Positions 28,641 through 38,642 are shown, counted from the stretch's first letter. The stretch is DNA of 64,000 nucleotides from Thraustochytrium sp. TN22 (GCA_013306675.1 JABLUY010000007.1:1-64000); one strand, 5' to 3'. Notes: generated from the sequence alone by a model not told the origin. A program made the numbers and translations.

Positions 28641-30236
28641 TCAGGTCCAGCTCGTGTGAGGGAGCTCGGCGTCTTCCCAGATCGAGGGATGCTCGGATTT
28701 GTAAATTTGACCCTTGAGAGGCTTGCGAGAGTAGGTCCGCGCGCGGTCCCGCTGCACGTTGCCCGAGTACGACAGCGTGTGGAAGTACACTTCGGTGTTG
28801 GGCGCGTGGTAGTAGCCGCGCAGGCGGAAGATGTAGGACGAGAAGGTGGACTCCAGCGTACCAGCGAAGATGCGGCCGAGCGCGCAGATGACTTGCTCAA
28901 CGCAGCCTTCCAGCTTGCGCGGGATTTCGACACCGCGCAGCGCGTAGTTGCCGCGCGGCCCGAAGAAGTCCGCCCAGCGGAAGATCTCGAACTCGCGCTG
29001 GAAGGGCGCAAAGAACTCGTCGCTGGTCTCGTCGGTCGCGATGTAGATCTTTTCGCCCGGGCGGAGCAGGGCGCGTACGTTGTTTAGTGTCTCTTCGCCG
29101 CTCAGAAAGACCTCCTTGTACTGCAGGTCGTTGCGGCGCACGTGCAGTGCGGCGAACTGAAAGGGCCCCAGCTCTCGCACAACGCGCGCCGCAATGTCAA
29201 AGACGATGCTGCGGTAGTGCACGTTATCGCGCAGCATGCGCTTGTAGCTGCGGCTCAGTGCCTCGTCCGCAAAGGCCGCAAAGGTATTCACCTGCACCAG
29301 ATACCGGAACCCGTTGTTGTCGCGGCAGCTTGGAAAGCTTATGAGTGGCGCCATGTTGATTTCCGGCGTGATCTCGACCATGCTGCGGTGGTGCACAAAG
29401 TCGCGCGGCACGCCCTCGGGGAATTGCTTCTGCACCGCCTCGATGGACGGGAACATGATAATGGTGGCCAACGGGCTCCATGCCAAGCTCTGCCGAATGT
29501 CGTTGTCGTACTCCGTCGCCTTCATCCACGTCTTGTACACCTGCTCGCCGGCATGCGTATCGAGATTCGCCTCCATGAGTGAGGCCGGCAGCCCTAGTCG
29601 CGCACCTTCGCGGCGACGAAACTCCTCCGCCGTGATCACCGGCACTGCCGCCTGCAGGTGCTCCATGTCGAAGAACTCCTTGTATTCCGTCACGGTGCGC
29701 TCACCGCCCTCTTGCTTCATACGCTTCATCGGCCCGTGGTCGATCAGGTACCAGCCGGCCGACGGCGGCAGCACCAATGTGCGCCGTGTCAGCCATGCCA
29801 TAAGCACAAAGTACTCGAAAGCCATACGGATGTTGTTGAACCCGCCGCAGTCCGTCAAGAACAACACGTAGCGATCGCCCGGGCTCGACGGCAGCCGGCC
29901 CAGCCCGCTGTTGTACAGCGGATCCAGTTTCCAGTAGTACAGCTTGCTCTGGAGAGCGGCCAGCGAGTGGTCCGCAGCGGCCGTCATCTCGGCAATCGCG
30001 AGGTCACGCGGGCTCCGGCTTGAACCACTCGGCAAGCCGCCCACGCTGCCCGCGTCGCCCCTGTCCGTGCCCGAGCCAACCGCCGTGGCCGGGTCCGGGC
30101 CTACGGCCACGCCGTCCTCGCTCCTGTACGAATGAAAGGCAAAGATGAAGCAGATCCACAGCACGATGCCGACCAGCAGCCGCTGCCATGTCACGCGCTC
30201 GCCGCCGCTCGCCGCGCCCTTCCTCTGCGCGCGCAT
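28641..30236 (-). CDS. GDP-fucose O-fucosyltransferase-like type II membrane protein
   Basis: A single exon encodes 531 aa. A short cytosolic Arg/Lys N-terminus precedes one membrane helix at about 20-38 (LLVGIVLWICFIFAF), the layout of Golgi type II glycosyltransferases. The O-FucT motifs are visible: GGFNNIRMAFEYF (motif I, normally GGxNxxR), HVRRNDLQYKE (the H-x-R-x-D/G box) and near the C-terminus EQVICALGRIFAGTLESTFS followed by a conserved Arg (motif III). It probably transfers fucose from GDP-fucose to protein or glycan in the secretory pathway. The acceptor is unknown; plant-type O-FucT and POFUT-like families share these motifs. Confidence 0.85.
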   Translation of the reverse strand: MRAQRKGAASGGERVTWQRLLVGIVLWICFIFAFHSYRSEDGVAVGPDPATAVGSGTDRGDAGSVGGLPSGSSRSPRDLAIAEMTAAADHSLAALQSKLYYWKLDPLYNSGLGRLPSSPGDRYVLFLTDCGGFNNIRMAFEYFVLMAWLTRRTLVLPPSAGWYLIDHGPMKRMKQEGGERTVTEYKEFFDMEHLQAAVPVITAEEFRRREGARLGLPASLMEANLDTHAGEQVYKTWMKATEYDNDIRQSLAWSPLATIIMFPSIEAVQKQFPEGVPRDFVHHRSMVEITPEINMAPLISFPSCRDNNGFRYLVQVNTFAAFADEALSRSYKRMLRDNVHYRSIVFDIAARVVRELGPFQFAALHVRRNDLQYKEVFLSGEETLNNVRALLRPGEKIYIATDETSDEFFAPFQREFEIFRWADFFGPRGNYALRGVEIPRKLEGCVEQVICALGRIFAGTLESTFSSYIFRLRGYYHAPNTEVYFHTLSYSGNVQRDRARTYSRKPLKGQIYKSEHPSIWEDAELPHTSWT

Positions 30237-31208
30237 CCTGGCAAGCTTTGTGGGCTGAGGCGAGACCCCGACACGCTCAGGTCGTTTGTCACCCGTCTGG
30301 CTGGCCTGTTTGCCACTCAGAGACGATGTGTGGCTGTGCCACCCGCCCTTCTCGCCTCGCTGCGCCGCGCCGCGCCACGCCGCGCCGCTCCGCGCCGCGC
30401 CGCGCCGTAACGCGAGCCTTCAATCAGGTCGTTGTTGCCGTCGTGGGCCGTGGTTTGGGCCCCGCCTCCTGGTGGACACCATAAGTTGCTCTTTCGTCAC
30501 GGCGGCCGGCGGGGCTAGCTAGCTCTAAGCTCTTAGTCTACAGCTAGCTAGCTAGCTAGTATTCGAGTCGCCGAGCGCTCCCAGGCCGCGCCATTTGATC
30601 AGGCTACCGGCTGGCTCAGGCTGGCGATCAAGCGGCCTGGCGACTCGAACGAGCACTAGCTAGAGACTTTCCGCTTTTGTTCGCTGCGAAATTTTCGCCG
30701 ATCGCTGGCGCTGCCTGGCTGCTGGTTTTTTCTTACTCTCTCATGTTAGCGGCCAGCCAGGTCGGCCGAGCCCAAATACGAACGCCTGGCCGCACGAACC
30801 TCACGAAGGCTCTTCACGAAGAAAGCCTTCGGCCGCCGCGTAAACGCGGTGTTTGTCAAGACGTCGAAGCAGGTCGCGTCGCGTCGCGTCCGAGTCCTGG
30901 GCCGCTGGCGGCCGGCCGGACGAAAAGAAAGAAGAGCGATTTATGGTGTCGCGCGGCGGCCTCGCGCTTCGAGAACTTGAACTCCGCGCGGCGCCGTGGC
31001 AGAGGCGGTAGCAGAGCGCCAACGGTCCGGGCGCGCGCTCGCGTGGAACGAAAGGGCTCGGGCGCTCGGGCGGCAGGGCCGGCGGCGCTGCGTGCGAGCG
31101 AAGGGAGCGGCGCGTATCCTCCCGCCAGTCCGTCTGGTCTTTCTTTTGACGGAGGCAGGGGAGGGGAAAGTTCACGCTCGGGGACGGAACGCCTCCGCCG
31201 GCAGCGCC
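30237..31208. promoter_or_regulatory. Divergent promoter region with CTAG palindrome cluster
   Basis: A degenerate period-5 CGCCG/GCGCC array (30353-30406) lies upstream of the O-fucosyltransferase start. A dense CTAG cluster follows at 30515-30560 (GCTAGCTAGCTCTAAGCTC, then CTAGCTAGCTAGCTAG), with another CTAGCTAG near 30657. The rest, up to the CFAP298 start, is GC-rich with no convincing ORF. Confidence 0.5.
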
Positions 31209-32060
31209 ATGGTGGTCATCGTGGTGAAGAAGTCCGAGCAGGACCAGTTCCTGTATGAGACGACGTGCAACGCCGAGAACGACGCGATGCTTCGCGAGCT
31301 GGTGCAGATCAATAACATGCGACTCAAGGTGCGCGGGCTGAGCGAGGCGCTCAAAGAGCTGGCTAAGCACGGGCCAGCCAAGCCAGAGGCGGCCAAAGGT
31401 ATTGACGAGATCCAGGACCAGGCGAACGCCGCGGACGGCGCTGCGGTGCCCAACCGCGGCGCGAACTACGCGGCAGATCCAACCGGCAACCGCACCGGCG
31501 AGGCGCCCTCGCCACAGTTGCAGGAGGTCCTGACCAAGGTGGCGGAAGACGCAGCCCAGTCCGTGGGCGCGGCCCAGGTGCGCGCCAAGACGCCCACCAC
31601 GGTGGCGCTCCTTCAGGAGAAGATTGATATCATGCGCGGCGCCGTCACCATGGCCTTCCCTATGGGTCTGCCTGCATATGACCCTATTCGCATGGCGCTG
31701 GAGGACACCACGCACACGGCCGACATCTATGGGGAGCAGCAGCTGGACGCCGCCACGGCGCAACTGTGGTGGGCCGGCAAAGAGTTTCTGCGCGGCCAGA
31801 CCGTGGGCGATCGTGTTGGCAAGAACGAGAAGACCAAGATCATTGGCAAGCTGCAGCGCCCGGGCTCTGGCCCGCCCGGTCGCGAGCCAGCGGTCTCCGA
31901 GGACGAGCGCAAGTCCATGATGGCGCACTACTTTAAGAAGCAGGAGGAGATGAAGCGCCTCAGCGAGGCAAACGACGACGACTACCTGAATTCGCAGTGG
32001 GCCGACCCGAATGCACTTCGTCGCTCGCTGAATGGCACGAGCCAGATCCGCTTCCGGTGA
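31209..32060 (+). CDS. CFAP298: CFAP298 (C21orf59/Kurly) cilia and flagella associated protein
   Basis: A single exon encodes 283 aa, matching the 290-aa vertebrate family along its length. Diagnostic stretches: the N-terminal ubiquitin-like strand MVVIVVKKSEQDQFLYETT, RGAVTMAFPMGLPAYDPIRM, AQLWWAGKEFLR, VGKNEKTKIIGKLQ, and the C-terminal YLNSQWADPNALRR. The family acts in the cytoplasm in assembly of axonemal dynein arms and in ciliary motility and polarity. Its presence implies a motile flagellated stage. The coding 3' end is duplicated imperfectly 40 bases downstream. Confidence 0.96.
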   Translation: MVVIVVKKSEQDQFLYETTCNAENDAMLRELVQINNMRLKVRGLSEALKELAKHGPAKPEAAKGIDEIQDQANAADGAAVPNRGANYAADPTGNRTGEAPSPQLQEVLTKVAEDAAQSVGAAQVRAKTPTTVALLQEKIDIMRGAVTMAFPMGLPAYDPIRMALEDTTHTADIYGEQQLDAATAQLWWAGKEFLRGQTVGDRVGKNEKTKIIGKLQRPGSGPPGREPAVSEDERKSMMAHYFKKQEEMKRLSEANDDDYLNSQWADPNALRRSLNGTSQIRFR

Positions 32061-32100
32061 ACTCCGGAGGAGAGTTTCGAGCCAAGTCCGCTTCCGGCGA
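32041..32100 (+). repeat. Direct repeat over the CFAP298 stop codon
   Basis: Two 20-base near-copies (about 17/20 identical), GCCAGATCCGCTTCCGGTGA at 32041-32060 and GCCAAGTCCGCTTCCGGCGA at 32081-32100. The first ends in the gene's TGA stop; the second has CGA there. A separate pair of GCGCCAGCCGGCGCAATG copies follows at about 32115-32152. Confidence 0.8.
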
Positions 32101-32411
32101 GTACCAGTGCGGTTTCGCGCCAGCCGGCGCAATGGCGCCAGCCGGCGCAATGTGGCAGGGGCGTTGGCTTTGTGGGAGGCTAGCTCCTGGGATTTGCTTG
32201 CGGTACTGACTCCTGTGCAAGCCTCGACTGGACAAACCAACAAATCAAAACCAACAACAGACAAACGCACTCAGACACACGCGTAAAGCACGCATGCACG
32301 CACACACGCGCACACTCACACACATACTAAAAAGAAAAGGACCACGTGAACCGCTTGTAACGTTTTGTCTTTCGCGTTTGCGAGCGCTTCCGTACCACTC
32401 AAAGTCACGTT
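32061..32411. other. Convergent 3' intergenic region with small direct repeats
   Basis: This lies between the CFAP298 and golgin-84 stops. Besides the direct repeats at its start, it has a CA/ACAC-rich stretch (32270-32330) that resembles a 3' UTR or microsatellite. No gene is seen. Confidence 0.5.
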
Positions 32412-34790
32412 TCAGGTCCGGTGAAGATCCTGCGCCCCTGCATCGACCGGAATCCGGACCTGCTGGACCGGGATAGTGCCATGAGTGTGAAAGACAAGGA
32501 TGAAGATGACCCACAAGTGAAGGAGCAGCAGGTAACTCAGGAAGCTGAGACGAACCCACGGCTCGCGTTGCATGACTGCACCAGAGGAAAGCGCAAACTG
32601 GTCCACCGCGTCGACAGCCTCTGCGAGCTGGGGGTGCCGGGCGATAGGCTCGAGTCGCGCCAAGCGCAGTGCCGCAGCTTCCTGGCGCCGGCGAAAGCGG
32701 AGGGAGACGCCACCAGAGGCACCCATCTCCACATCGCCGCCATAGGCCGTGTCGCCAGCACCGCCGCCGCCGCCGCCGCCGCCGCTACCACCGCCTGCGC
32801 GACCCAACGCGCGCGACTCGACGCGCAGCTCCTCGTGCTGGCGCTCGAGCCCCTTGAGCCGTTGCCGAAGGGCGCCCTTCTCACTCGTAAGCACCTCGAT
32901 CTGTCGCTGTTTGGCAACTAGGTGCTCAGAGAGCGCCGCGAGACGCTGCTCGAGCGCCGCGACGCCTTGGATGTCATCGCGCTTTCGCATCGCATCGAGC
33001 TGCCCCTGCAGCTGGTCCGCTTGCTCGCGCAGCTGGCGCCCCTCGCTTTGCCAGCGCTGCTCCTCCTGTTGGTGGCGTGCCGCGATGCGCTCCAGCTCGG
33101 CCTGCGAAGCCTCCAGCTCCTGCTGCGCGCGCGCGGCACGCCGGCGCTCGCCAGCCAAGAGCTCCTCGGCCTGCCGCTGCGCCTCCTGCGCATCGTACAG
33201 CGCAGTCTGGTGGCTCGCTTCCAGCGCCTGGCGCTCCTGCGCGTTCCACTCCGCCTCATCACGCACCTCGAGCTTGCGCTGCGCTGCGGCCAACTCGTGC
33301 GAAAGTTCTGCGCTTTGGTGCTCAAGCTCCGTTACGCGCCGCTCCGCCTCGTTCAGCTGCGTCGCAAACTCGCGGCGCGCCTGCTCAGCACTGTTCTGTG
33401 CCTTGGCCAACTCGGACTCCAGCTCCGCCACGCCCGTGTCCGTGGTTTGGGACGCCTGCCGCAGCTGCAGTCGAGCCTCCTCGAGTGCGCTCTCCGCCGC
33501 TCTGCACTTCTCCTGCAGTTCCTCGTAGTCTGCCTCAAACGAATCCGCTGCCGCCTGCAGCTCCTCCAGCTCCTGAGCACACTCCTGCAGCTCGCGCTCC
33601 TTGGCGCGCAGTGACGCGCGCAAGTCCTTCTCGCGCCGCTCGCCCTCGGCTGCAAGCTTATCCAGCTCTTTGCGCAGGCGGGTCTCCTGTGACTTGGCGC
33701 CACGCGACGACCGCTCCAGCGCCTCATGCGCCGCGTCCAGGTCGCCCTGCATGCCCACCATCTGTTTGTCCAGTGCCCGCAGCTCCGCCTCAAGGGCCTC
33801 GATACGCCGGCTCTGCGACGCCTGCACGCTGCTTTGCGCGACATTCGACGAGGAGGACGCCTTTCGCCGATGCCGCTTCTTCTCCTCGTCCGTTGGCCCT
33901 GGGCTTCCCCCGCTCTCGGTCGTGAGCCTGGAGCTCAGGCTGGCCGTCGAGCCCTTGCGCCCGCCGCTGCGGCTTGGGGCGCGGGGCGCGGGCGTCTCGC
34001 CATCGCCCAGGCCTGAGCCCACAACGCCCAGCACACGCACGCCGGGCGTTGCAGGTCGTGCCTTGACACTGCTCATGCTCTCGCCGTCTGTATCTGTATC
34101 CTGCACTTGACCGAGCAGCTGCGTCGCAGGGCTTGCTTCGGCCGCTGCGGCAGCGGGCGCCTGCACTTGGGCCTTGACCTCGCCCCCGCTGCTTTCGCGC
34201 CCCCCCTCGGCCGCTGGCAGAGGCGCGTCCTCGGCAGCGGCCGGACTGGGGCTGCCGTCCTTGGGCGCGCCGTCGCCATCGCTCTTCTCGTTTTCACCAT
34301 CATCCCTGCTCGCACTGTCGGAGTCGCCGCTGCCGTCACCCTCGGCATCATCATCGCCCTCGCTCAAAACGAGGTCGTCATTGCTGCTGTCCTCCTCGCT
34401 ACTGTCGCCGGCAACGGCCTGGTTACGATGCGCGGCGTCACCATCTTCCGAGGGTTCCGTGCTCTTCGACGACCGCGGCGCGCCGCTCCCCAGGGACACA
34501 GGTGTCGCAGACCGCGAAACGTAGCGCTTGGCGTTTTGCAAGTGGCTCGCCACGCGCTCCGCCTCGCGTTGCCACCTGCTTCCGTGCTCCTCGTCGCCGC
34601 CGTAGGCGAACCTGCTCAGCCCGCTGCCGCGAGTGCTTACGGTCTGCGCCGCGCCGTCTTCCTCGTCCTCCTCGTCTTCGTAGTAAGAGTCCTCGTCCTC
34701 GTCCTGGTCCGAGCCCAGCCGCGCGGCCTGTCCGTCAATCTTCTCCAGCAGGCTCTCCGCGCGGTTTGCCAGGCCGGTGAACAGGTCCAT
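32412..34790 (-). CDS. Golgin-84-like Golgi coiled-coil protein
   Basis: A single exon encodes 792 aa from MDLFTGLANRAESLLEKIDG, the characteristic N-terminus of golgin-84 (GOLGA5). Residues about 40-340 are acidic, Ser/Pro-rich and low complexity. Residues about 355-690 are a long heptad coiled coil rich in Glu, Gln, Leu and Arg. A short Gly run follows, then a conserved helical segment (AAALRLARLEPIARHPQLA) and a tail anchor at about 746-766 (SYLLLLHLWVIFILVF). The family tethers vesicles at Golgi cisternae through Rab1. The same frame is open upstream as an alanine run coded by GCC repeats; I consider that 5' UTR. Confidence 0.92.
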   Translation of the reverse strand: MDLFTGLANRAESLLEKIDGQAARLGSDQDEDEDSYYEDEEDEEDGAAQTVSTRGSGLSRFAYGGDEEHGSRWQREAERVASHLQNAKRYVSRSATPVSLGSGAPRSSKSTEPSEDGDAAHRNQAVAGDSSEEDSSNDDLVLSEGDDDAEGDGSGDSDSASRDDGENEKSDGDGAPKDGSPSPAAAEDAPLPAAEGGRESSGGEVKAQVQAPAAAAAEASPATQLLGQVQDTDTDGESMSSVKARPATPGVRVLGVVGSGLGDGETPAPRAPSRSGGRKGSTASLSSRLTTESGGSPGPTDEEKKRHRRKASSSSNVAQSSVQASQSRRIEALEAELRALDKQMVGMQGDLDAAHEALERSSRGAKSQETRLRKELDKLAAEGERREKDLRASLRAKERELQECAQELEELQAAADSFEADYEELQEKCRAAESALEEARLQLRQASQTTDTGVAELESELAKAQNSAEQARREFATQLNEAERRVTELEHQSAELSHELAAAQRKLEVRDEAEWNAQERQALEASHQTALYDAQEAQRQAEELLAGERRRAARAQQELEASQAELERIAARHQQEEQRWQSEGRQLREQADQLQGQLDAMRKRDDIQGVAALEQRLAALSEHLVAKQRQIEVLTSEKGALRQRLKGLERQHEELRVESRALGRAGGGSGGGGGGGGAGDTAYGGDVEMGASGGVSLRFRRRQEAAALRLARLEPIARHPQLAEAVDAVDQFALSSGAVMQREPWVRLSFLSYLLLLHLWVIFILVFHTHGTIPVQQVRIPVDAGAQDLHRT

Positions 34791-35487
34791 GACGCGGCTC
34801 GGCCTCTCCGCGGCAGCTGCCGCCGCCGCCGCCGCCGCCGCTGCTGCTGTTGATGCCGCCGCCGCCGCCGCCGCCGCCGCCACTGCCGCCGCCGCCGCCG
34901 CCGCTGCGCGCTGCGCTGCGCTGCGCTGCGCTGCGTTTGGGTCTTGCCAGCCAGCTCAACGCCCAACGTGGACGGCTGGGGCGCGGACGAGAAGCCCTTC
35001 GACGTCGACTCGGAGGACGGGAGGACGCGAACAACGAGACACAGACGACTCGGAGCGACCCGAGGATGCGCTCGGACGATTCGAGGCGAGTCAGAGCGAC
35101 TCGGACAACTCAGATGTGGGCCTAGGTCTCTCGACTCGTCACGGCGGCGGTGCCTCTCGGCCGACGACTCGGAAGACGAGCGACTCGGGCGACGACAGGT
35201 TTGACCCCAAGAAAGGCGGTGGGGGGGGGGGAAGAAGTGGATGGCGCGACGAGCGGCAAACTGGCACAAGAACAGGGGACCTGTCGGCAAGCATAGAGTT
35301 CGCAGGCTGAGGGGTCGCCAAGTATGAGGCTCCGCGCAAGGTCGGGCGTGGCGTGCACACACAGCACGCGTTATGAATGGGAAGCAGAGGCTGCAAGGCT
35401 GTGCTTGGCTGCTAAGATGTATAGAGAAAGAAGGGCTGCAGGAGCAGCGGCACTTCCAGGGTTTCCCCAGCAGCAGAGCCGGAGAGC
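34791..35487. promoter_or_regulatory. Golgin-84 upstream region with triplet and period-5 repeats
   Basis: (GCC/GCT)n triplets at 34805-34900, a (CTGCG)n array at 34903-34935, then a block at 34980-35200 rich in GACTCGGA words that reads as Asp/Ser/Glu in several frames, and a poly-G run at about 35219-35230. ORFs are repetitive shadows; no gene is convincing. Confidence 0.45.
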
Positions 35488-37380
35488 TCAACAGGAAGGC
35501 GAGGCTGCAGGAGAAGCGACAACACAGGTTTCCCCCGCAGCAGACGCAGACGCCTCATCCGTGGAGGGCTCGCCCGCCAAGGGATCGCCACCACTGTCGC
35601 CTTTGTGGGGGAGATCCCCGCCGATGAACTCTGCATTCGAGGAGGACGGCGTCGCGCGAGATTCCTGCGCCGGAGACTGCTGCAAATGAGGCGGCGAATG
35701 CATGTGGGGCTGACCTGCGTGAGCAGGAATCTGAACGTAGGTGGCACCTGGCTGCGCGTAGTAACCGTAGGTGCCGTACTCGGGAGGGTGATAGGGAAGA
35801 GGCGTCCCATAGAAGTAGGCACTGCCCCCTGCGGGGAGGTGGTGGTACTGCACGCGGGGGGTGGCGATGTGCTGCTGGACAGGTGCCACGTGCGTGTGGA
35901 CTTGGAGCCTGCTGCTGCGCGTAGACGACCCTGCCGCAGTCGGTGCGCCCGCAGATGGCGAGCTCGCGCAGCTAGCGCTTGCGCCTGTGCTGAGGGATCT
36001 GGAGCCGGCGCCGCTTCGTGATGTACCGTCTTCTTGAGGCTCCTCAGAGCTCGGGGCTGGCTTGGAGGACACCGGAGAGAGAGCTTCTGTGGAGACCGCG
36101 TGCATCGCCGCGGCGGCAGCGGGATCTGTTACCTGGGCGGGCCCGAGATGATGGTAGTGCACAGTGCCATGGGAGGGAAAATAGTAGAAGGCGGCCGGTG
36201 GTAGTCCGTAGCCGTACAAATCGCCCACTGCGGCTGGCTGGACCATGTGCGCGTGGGCGTGCACAGGCATGCCCACGGAGCCCGCACGGTGACGTTGGCG
36301 CTCAATGAGCTCACGCGGAATCGCTTGCTTCACCTCGGCCGTCTTGCCGTTGATCATGTGCGCCTCCAGAGCGAGCGCACGGCGGACGCTTGCGTCCTCG
36401 TCGAAAGTGACAAAGCCGAAGCCCCTCGACCGGTTCGTGTCGCGGTCCATCATGACAGTGGCGTGGGAGATCGCCCCGAACTGGCCAAAGTACTCTCGTA
36501 GGACGGCCTGCGTCACGGACGAAGCCAGGCCGCCCACAAAGATTTTGCAGCCAGTCTCTTCTGGAACAAGACTTGCCATGCCCGCGGAGCTGGCGCCTGA
36601 CATGGTCGTGGAGCTGGCGGTGCTCACTGTACTGGACCCGCTGCTCTCTGGCTCGACTGTAACGTAGGCGAGGGACGACGCCGGGGACCCTGGCGAGCCA
36701 GGCGAGTAATGAGCGTAGGTGGGCACCATGAAGACCTGCGCAGGGTGGAGCGTCTGGCCGTGCGCGTTGTGCGAGGCCGCATTTTGCAGAAAACGGACAT
36801 CGTTGTTGGTACCACCACCGCTGCTGCTGTTCGCCGTGGGGCCAGCCCTGCTCGAGGTCCTGCCTCGGGCCCGTGCGTGGCGCTGGAGGGCGCCCGAACT
36901 TCCCTGCAGCTCGAGCGCGTCCAGACGCGCGGACGTAGCGCCAACAGCGGCGGTGGCGGCAGCGGCGGCAGATGTTTCGTCGGGCGGGCTGCGCGAGCGG
37001 GAGACTGCGAACTTGACGTCAACCTCGCGTCCACATATTTTGTGGACCTGCTTGACCACCTCTGCGGCCACGGCCGCATTTTTGAAGGTGACAAAGCCGT
37101 AGCCCCTTGTCTTGCCCGGCAGCGTGCGGTGAAGCGGCACGCGCACGTTCTCGAGCTCTCCAAACCTCGCAAAGTGAGTTTCCACGGTCTCAGCGGTGGC
37201 TTCGAGCGACAGGCCGCCCAGGAAGATCTTGCGCGCCTGCTCCGGCTCCTTCTGCTCCTCCTCCTCCTCCTCCTCCTCCACGCCAACTTCTGTCGCCGAC
37301 GTCGACTTGTGCTCCAGGACTGCCTGCTCCTCGCCGCGCTCTTCCGTGGGGCTAGCGTGGCTCACCGAGGCTGCGGACAT
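35488..37380 (-). CDS. RNA-binding protein with two RRM domains (Musashi/hnRNP A-like)
   Basis: A single exon encodes 630 aa from MSAASVSHASPTEERG; the open frame extends upstream but the sequence before this Met is not protein-like. RRM1 (about 49-125) has RNP2 IFLGGL and RNP1 TRGYGFVTF. RRM2 (about 278-355) has RNP2 IFVGGL and RNP1 SRGFGFVTF. The spacer between the RRMs is unusually long (about 150 aa) and Ala/Ser-rich. The C-terminal half is Pro/Tyr/Ser/His-rich with repeated YY and PPH patterns, likely disordered. RRM style and order resemble Musashi/DAZAP1, which control mRNA translation and splicing. The exact orthologue is unclear. Confidence 0.9.
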   Translation of the reverse strand: MSAASVSHASPTEERGEEQAVLEHKSTSATEVGVEEEEEEEEQKEPEQARKIFLGGLSLEATAETVETHFARFGELENVRVPLHRTLPGKTRGYGFVTFKNAAVAAEVVKQVHKICGREVDVKFAVSRSRSPPDETSAAAAATAAVGATSARLDALELQGSSGALQRHARARGRTSSRAGPTANSSSGGGTNNDVRFLQNAASHNAHGQTLHPAQVFMVPTYAHYSPGSPGSPASSLAYVTVEPESSGSSTVSTASSTTMSGASSAGMASLVPEETGCKIFVGGLASSVTQAVLREYFGQFGAISHATVMMDRDTNRSRGFGFVTFDEDASVRRALALEAHMINGKTAEVKQAIPRELIERQRHRAGSVGMPVHAHAHMVQPAAVGDLYGYGLPPAAFYYFPSHGTVHYHHLGPAQVTDPAAAAAMHAVSTEALSPVSSKPAPSSEEPQEDGTSRSGAGSRSLSTGASASCASSPSAGAPTAAGSSTRSSRLQVHTHVAPVQQHIATPRVQYHHLPAGGSAYFYGTPLPYHPPEYGTYGYYAQPGATYVQIPAHAGQPHMHSPPHLQQSPAQESRATPSSSNAEFIGGDLPHKGDSGGDPLAGEPSTDEASASAAGETCVVASPAASPSC

Positions 37381-37796
37381 GTTTCCAAACAGATTGTACT
37401 CCACGCAATGCGCGCGGCAGGTGCTCGCTCCTGTGCACGACCTCGCTCCTGTGCACGACCTCGCCTGTGCCCACGACCTGCCCGCGAAGGATGTTTGATA
37501 GTTTGATAGGCCAAGGTGCTCAGCAGGCCATCCTATGCCCGGGCAGAGATGCTGCAGCAGCAACGCGGCCGGGCGAAGAAGGGGTGGAGGGTCGCGAGAG
37601 TCCACGCTACGATGCACCAGGTAAAGGATCACCAGGTCGTTGCCCTTGAGCCGCTCCTACTTGAGCGCGGCGCGCGCGTCGACGCGCTGGCCAAGCCTTC
37701 TTGGCCCCGAGCGACCGAGATGCGCTTGGAACCGCGCTGCTCACGCGACCAGCGGAGCAACCCTCGCCGCCACGATCGAGCGACGCGCGGGCGCCT

Positions 37797-37830
37797 GGCT
37801 GGCTGGCTGGCTGGCTGACTGCCTGCCCGA

Positions 37831-37865
<35 letters not shown>

Positions 37866-37884
37866 CGTGGGCGGGCGGGCGGGC
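37797..37884. repeat. Compound tetranucleotide array upstream of RRM gene
   Basis: Consecutive (GGCT)n, (GCCT)n and (GGGC)n units, about 22 in total, with a few variants. In the minus (RRM-coding) orientation it reads (GCAG)n and (CCAG)n. Confidence 0.85.
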
Positions 37885-38165
37885 GGGTCTCGGCCAAGAT
37901 GCTCTGGCGCCGTGGCCGCGGCAAGGGCCGCGGGGCGCTCTGCTCGAGTCCGCGCGTGCCCCCACGGGCTGCGGGCCACGCGCCCCTGGCCAAACCGCGT
38001 GTTTGGGGGGGCATGGCCACGTTGCATCGCAAAGCGTCCAGCTCAGGGTGAGGCTGCGGGCAAAAGCGAAGATTCGGAACTGTGCAAAAGCAGGGCCGGC
38101 ATTCCAGTGGGGGGATTCGCAAAGGGGGCACAAGGGGAGAGTCCGCGTCGACCACGCACCATTCG

Positions 38166-38266
38166 GCTGCCAGTGCCAGTGCAGTGCCATGCCAGTGCCA
38201 GTGCCAGTGCCAGTGCAGTGCCGGCGCCAGCAGCCCGTGCCGTGCCAGTGCCCTGGCACTGGCACG
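38166..38266. repeat. CAGTGC/CAGTGCCAGTGC array ending in a 12-base hairpin
   Basis: Repeated GTGCCA/CAGTGC units, then a perfect inverted repeat with arms CGTGCCAGTGCC (38241-38252) and GGCACTGGCACG (38255-38266) separated by CT. It lies upstream of the RRM gene and downstream of an ammonium transporter stop. It could be a cruciform or a binding site. Confidence 0.8.
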
Positions 38267-38527
38267 CTGTCAGGCCCGGCCTGACAACGAGAGATGGGAT
38301 AAATCGCATCTTTGGTTCGTTGCTCGCGCTTCGCGACCTTCGCATCTGGTTGCTGAGCAAACTAATACTTAGCACATCGTGGTAAGCTACGTTGTGGCCG
38401 ACGGCGCGGCGACTTGACTGAGAATGAAGCCTTGGCGACTTGACTGAGAACGAGACCTTGTCTTTGTGCCATTGTTGAGCGATTCCAGGCACATCAAGTG
38501 TTGGCGGCGTCGGGTCGCGCTGCACGG

Positions 38528-38642
38528 TCACACGGAGGGCGAGCGGACGGCGCGGTCCTCGTCCTCGTCCGGGTAGGCGCTGTTGTAGACCTGGCCTTGC
38601 TGGTACTGCTGGTGGTTCTGCTGGAAGCGCTGGGGTTGCTGG

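Larger units (their letters stand above)
37381..38527. promoter_or_regulatory. 1.1 kb upstream region of RRM gene, tetranucleotide and hexamer repeats
   Basis: Near the RRM start there is a direct repeat CTCCTGTGCACGACCTCG (about 37430-37465). A mixed (CTGG)n, (CTGC)n and (GGGC)n tetranucleotide block spans 37797-37884. A CAGTGC array with a strong hairpin lies at 38166-38266. The last 200 bases before the AMT stop have lower GC. No gene is seen. Confidence 0.5.
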
